Part shown: piece after piece, positions 60,101 through 64,000 of the stretch | Numbering within the stretch: position 1 is the stretch's first letter | How the letters are laid out: each line of letters begins with the position of its first letter | NCBI RefSeq assembly: GCF_028769735.1 | Contig: NC_088200.1 | Span: forward strand, 68,516,061-68,580,060 | Length of the DNA stretch: 64,000 nt | Direction of reading: 5' to 3' | From: Zonotrichia leucophrys gambelii | Taxonomy: Eukaryota > Chordata > Aves > Passeriformes > Passerellidae | Notes under the pieces: model-generated | Database searches by the model: none | Seen by the model: only the letters and a program-made list of their open reading frames with translations | What the model was told of the DNA's origin: nothing | Translations under genes and position numbers: made by a program

Positions 60101-63100
60101 TCTGTCTGTATAAGTGTAATGTGATGGGTTACCATATGGCATGATTTTGCTAACATTAAGTGGGACATTCTATCCCCTTATGATTTACAAAATCAGGTAA
60201 TGTCCAATTACTGAGTGTAACTTAAAGAAATTAAGGGACTGGGACTTAAAAATCTGAAATATGTGGAAGGTTTTCAATTTTTTTTTTCTTTTTAGCAAAA
60301 ATGCGTACTGGGGAAAAAAGGTACTGGGGAAAACATGCTACTGCAAGCAGTGGAAAATGCTTGCAAGCAAATTGGGTACTTCTGGGCAGGGAGAATGTGA
60401 TTTTTATGGTTTGTTTGTCTACCATATTATTCTGGTGTAACAGATGTTTCTTAATAACTGTTTATCAGTTGATAAATTAAAACAGAATTAATTGAATGGC
60501 TGGTGCTTAATCAAAATTCACTTCTTTTTCTTAAAGTATCTTACTTGAGAAAAACATAAAGTGCAGAGAAAAAAAGGGAAATTATTTATTACCGACTTAA
60601 TCTAGATCAAAGCTGAAATAAAACTTTAACTCCTTTCCAGCAAAAGTGTCGTTTTTTTGTTTTTTTGGTTTTTTGTTTTTTTTTTTTTTTTTGCAAAGAG
60701 GGAAAGTGTAAGTATGTATTTTCAGGGGATGAAACTACTAACGCATACTAAGTATCATATTTTTTAATTCTTCCCTAGTAGTTCTTCCTTACTTTTATAG
60801 CAAAAGTTGTAACACATGATCTCCAAAGAAGGAGAGCCTTGTAAGTGAAACATTTAAATTTATGTGTGTGACAAGAGTTTTCCAGTCTAGGTTTGAACCT
60901 TCATTTGTTCATTATGATGTTTTTTGATCACTTCCATTTTCTCCCTTCTCCCTGCCATTCCTATGGTGTTCACTCCATGTGCATACTTAAGTTATAAAAG
61001 CAGATTTTTAAAAATAATTTTTCTGTGTGTAAATGCATGGTATGGATCTGAAGAGTTTTTTCTTTCCATCCAGATGCCTCATGTGGCTAATGTATTTACT
61101 AGTTATATGCAATCTGTGAGAAATGCTTGTTAGAAAACATAATAACTACAGCTTTGGGCAGCAGGATTTGTTGTTGGTATTTAACAGGTGATGCATAAAC
61201 ATCCCATCACAGTACTGTCTTACTTACTTCCATCTCCATAACTATTGCAGTCATGTGGTTAGAAATTATGTGCTTATCTAATGATCTGAATGCTCTGTAC
61301 ATAGCTGCTGCCAAGTCCACGTATATCCTTTACAATGAATCTTTTCAGACCTGTGTTACTTTAACTCAGCTTCTACTTGGCACTGACTGTCTTTACCTCT
61401 GCCCTTGAAAAATAGCACACTAAGGTTAGGAAGGTTAATAAGCTCCAGAAAGAGTGACAGGAAATACTATGTAGGCTGCAGATAGGCAGCAGACAATTTC
61501 AGCAGAACAGAGAGCATAGAGGCAGACTGAAGCCTTCACCCTCTGTGGATAGAAGAGGCAAACCTAGTTATCTGACTATGAAACAGTAGTTCTGTACATA
61601 CATACGTACCCTGGCATGACCTGCACATGCCTCAGTTTAGCCCTCTGACTGTAGCTTCAGTCTGTTTGTGAAAGACAGAGCACAAAAGACTGTTGATGTT
61701 CTTTTGTAGCTGCCGTCTATGCTATACTAGTTTAAGAAGAGCTGTTTAGATTTGCTCAGCCTTTTTCTCAACAGGAAGGAAGTTTATCTTACAAAAGTCC
61801 AGTAAATAACAGGATTATATATATTCCTATTTGGTTTTGAGAAATTTTAAAATACATGTAAACATGCTATGGCCAGCCTGAGAGTGGGTGTGTTTTGCCA
61901 TGGAGGACAGCTTGTTGCCACTGGAAAGGCTCAGACCGAAAAAGTAAGCTTTCAGAGCATTCAGACTCTGTGTCATGGTGACATAGAAAAATAGAAAAAA
62001 AATTGTGAAAATAGAAAATTGTCATTAGCAGATGTCTGGCAACCGTGTGTCACATCTGATCCTAATAAGACTACCTTTTTCCATGACTCTGGAAGGAAAA
62101 TGGTTCCTTATATTTGGTGTCACAGTCAAAAGCACTGTTGTGACTGGTGTTGGTTAGATCCATTGTTGGGAGCTAGTATTTCCTAGTATGAAATAGTAGC
62201 TTTTGTATTCAATTATCCACATTGTTCTGGTCTTTTCCATGAACACATGAGCGGGTCTGTAAGAGTAGTCATAGGTTGAAAAGATAATAATGGGAAATTC
62301 AGCATTGCCAGATCCTTGGTGAATGGTTCACTTTTGTCCTCGGTGGAAAGCATCAAAAATGTACTTGGGTGTTTCTTGAAATTTCTGATTTTGTCTCCTT
62401 GATTAGATGTGTTTTAGACTAGGAAAGCCTGGTAAAGCACAGTAGATAGAGGCAATGAGAGTTTCATTTTCATCTAATTGTTTTTCATTTGGCTTTGTTG
62501 TGCACTATTCTTGCTGGGGAACCTCACAGAAAATGTATATAAGATATTTAGGAGAAGAATCTAACACTCTTTAAACAGCAAAATCTTTTCAATGATTTTG
62601 GATTATCTTTTATCAATGCCAGTTTTCAAAGACACTGCTTTATTAGAAAATTCAATCCTCCTTCTCTTTGTATATAACCTGTTAGAAGAATAATTTATTT
62701 TTTTTTCTCATGTACATTGATTAAAACACTTTTTCTACAGCATAGTGAGTCATTATTTCTAAACCTACCATAGAAGAGAAGCTGCTGGTCAAGGGTTTCA
62801 TGGCAGTTTCACATTTAAACGGCAGAGAATGGAATCAAAGTGTTGCTAAGTTTATTCCCAAACCGCTGCTTTCCAACTACATTCTTAATAACAGTTGTTA
62901 ATATAATTGCAGGTGTCTGATCTATTTTTTTTCATTTTGGTTTTTGGGTTTTTTTAGTGGTTTTGGGGTTTTTGTTTTGTTCTGGTTTTAAGTATTTGAG
63001 TCTGATGTAGCTACTTAGATTTTTTTCAAAAGCACAATTAATGCTGGAAAGCTGGCATCCAATTCTTGCAGTGTGCTGAGCTATGTTTCTCTGGAGGTCT

Positions 63101-64000
63101 TCCAGAAACCAGCTTCAGGCAATGAGGCCAAACCTTTATGATTATTCTATGGTGATCAGGCCTTATTTGTAAAGATGCTTTTATTTTTTCAGATAGGTAT
63201 ATGTTGTTTCTGGCTGAGTTAAGGAAAAGCTCTGATTGATAGGTGTTTATATGGTAGCATTGAACATCCATAAATGCTGCACCGATATACAATTTCTTTC
63301 TCATTGAATTTGGTATTGAACAATTAGTAGACCTGGCACTTAAGTGCCTTTTTTATCTGTTTTGCACTCTGAACAAGTCATACATCAGGAATTTTTTCTT
63401 TTCCCTTTCTCCTGCCACTTCTGAAAGCTAAAGATAAAAACGTGAATTAAGACTGTACACTGCCTTTTCAGTATGAATTGTGATTCTATTTTTGTCTTGC
63501 TTTGGGTTAGAAGATTAGGTAGACTAGAACTAAGGAGATATGAAAACATTTTCTTCTAAAGGATGCAAGCAGGTTGAAGAATGAGAAAAACGCATACTCC
63601 TATCTAAAGTAGGGATAAATTAGTGTATTTTCCTTCATTTTCTTTTTTTTCTCCCTCAGAAATGTGTTTGTCCAAGATTTCTGTTGTGTGCTAGATTTGA
63701 CTATGCCTATGTTCAGATAAATAGTTGTTGGTCATCCTACTGAAACTCCCATGGAAGCTGCTTGATGGGAATCTTGTGGAGTTGAGTGAAGATACATATG
63801 AAAGGGCTTTTGCTTTTTGAAGTGGATATATGAAACGGAAACTCTTGAGAAGACAAGAGAGCTAAATGGCTTGTGTTCCTGTTCTAGTGTTAACTTAGTA
63901 AAATATCTTGTTATAGTGTCTCTGGTTTCAGAGCACAGGGAATTCTTCTGTGGTTGTTTTTTTGTTTTTTTTTTTTTTTGCTATGGAACTTGATAGCAGT
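57166..64000. other. Presumed first intron of the CpG-island gene
   Basis: No CR1, LTR, SINE or RNA gene was recognised in nearly 7 kb. T-rich homopolymer tracts occur at about 60649-60692 and 63956-63979. A strong acceptor-like site (ctttttttctccctcag) ends at 63659. If spliced from the donor at 56913 it would stay open for only 19 codons, so an untranslated or decoy exon is as likely. The 76-codon frame at 57398-57628 has no supporting signals. Confidence 0.4.

Noticed and set aside
1..64000. CRISPR arrays, bacterial operons or phage genes
   Set aside because: No spaced direct repeats, ribosome-binding sites or dense gene packing. The sequence is vertebrate in character.

Overview
The window looks like bird nuclear DNA, most likely from a songbird or other passerine. 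The evidence is the repeat content. There are at least twelve CR1 (LINE) fragments, many keeping the typical CR1 3' end (ATTCTGTGATTCT-like). There is one tRNA-Ile-headed SINE with a CR1-like tail, which matches the passerine TguSINE1 family. Several long terminal repeats of avian endogenous retrovirus types are present. Background sequence is AT-rich and CpG-poor, and no bacterial-style operons, rRNA, functional tRNA genes or CRISPR arrays are visible. Nearly all long open frames are chance frames or run through repeats.

Layout. 1-6 kb: AT-rich DNA, a solo LTR (1879-2490, intact 5-bp target duplication) and a composite of CR1 pieces (4133-5955) in which an inverted endonuclease-region segment abuts a forward reverse-transcriptase segment. 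6-20.3 kb: AT-rich sequence with short splice-bounded open segments on the plus strand and small CR1 tails. 20.6-22.4 kb: an ancient CR1 and a roughly 1.1-kb LTR. 22.4-34 kb: mostly anonymous sequence, an (ATT)18 microsatellite, an unclassified GC-elevated block, the SINE, a 720-bp solo LTR with a 6-bp target duplication, another LTR and CR1 tails. 34.5-34.8 kb: a small GC-rich patch ending in a run of 28 A. 35.9-54.7 kb: CR1 tails, more plus-strand exon-like segments (42.3-45.3 kb), an LTR fragment, a perfect 45-bp tandem duplication and a small hairpin. 54.8-56.2 kb: a decayed CR1. 56.4-57.2 kb: a CpG island with a TATA-like box and two good plus-strand splice donors, read as the promoter and first exon of a gene running rightwards. 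57.2-64 kb would be its first intron.

Genes. Nothing is recognised by name. The best evidence for a second gene is a set of plus-strand exon candidates: 6313-6401, 9849-9919, 13933-13986, 14612-14720, 19229-19262, 20229-20257, 42272-42336, 43675-43727, 44676-44750 and 45189-45327. Each is open in a frame that reads like protein and is bounded by AG and GT. Several neighbouring pairs have matching splice phases (13933 to 14612 to 19229 to 20229, and 44676 to 45189). This is inference from sequence alone. Comparable chance segments also exist on the minus strand, so each exon carries modest confidence. The firm content of the window is its repeats and the CpG-island promoter.
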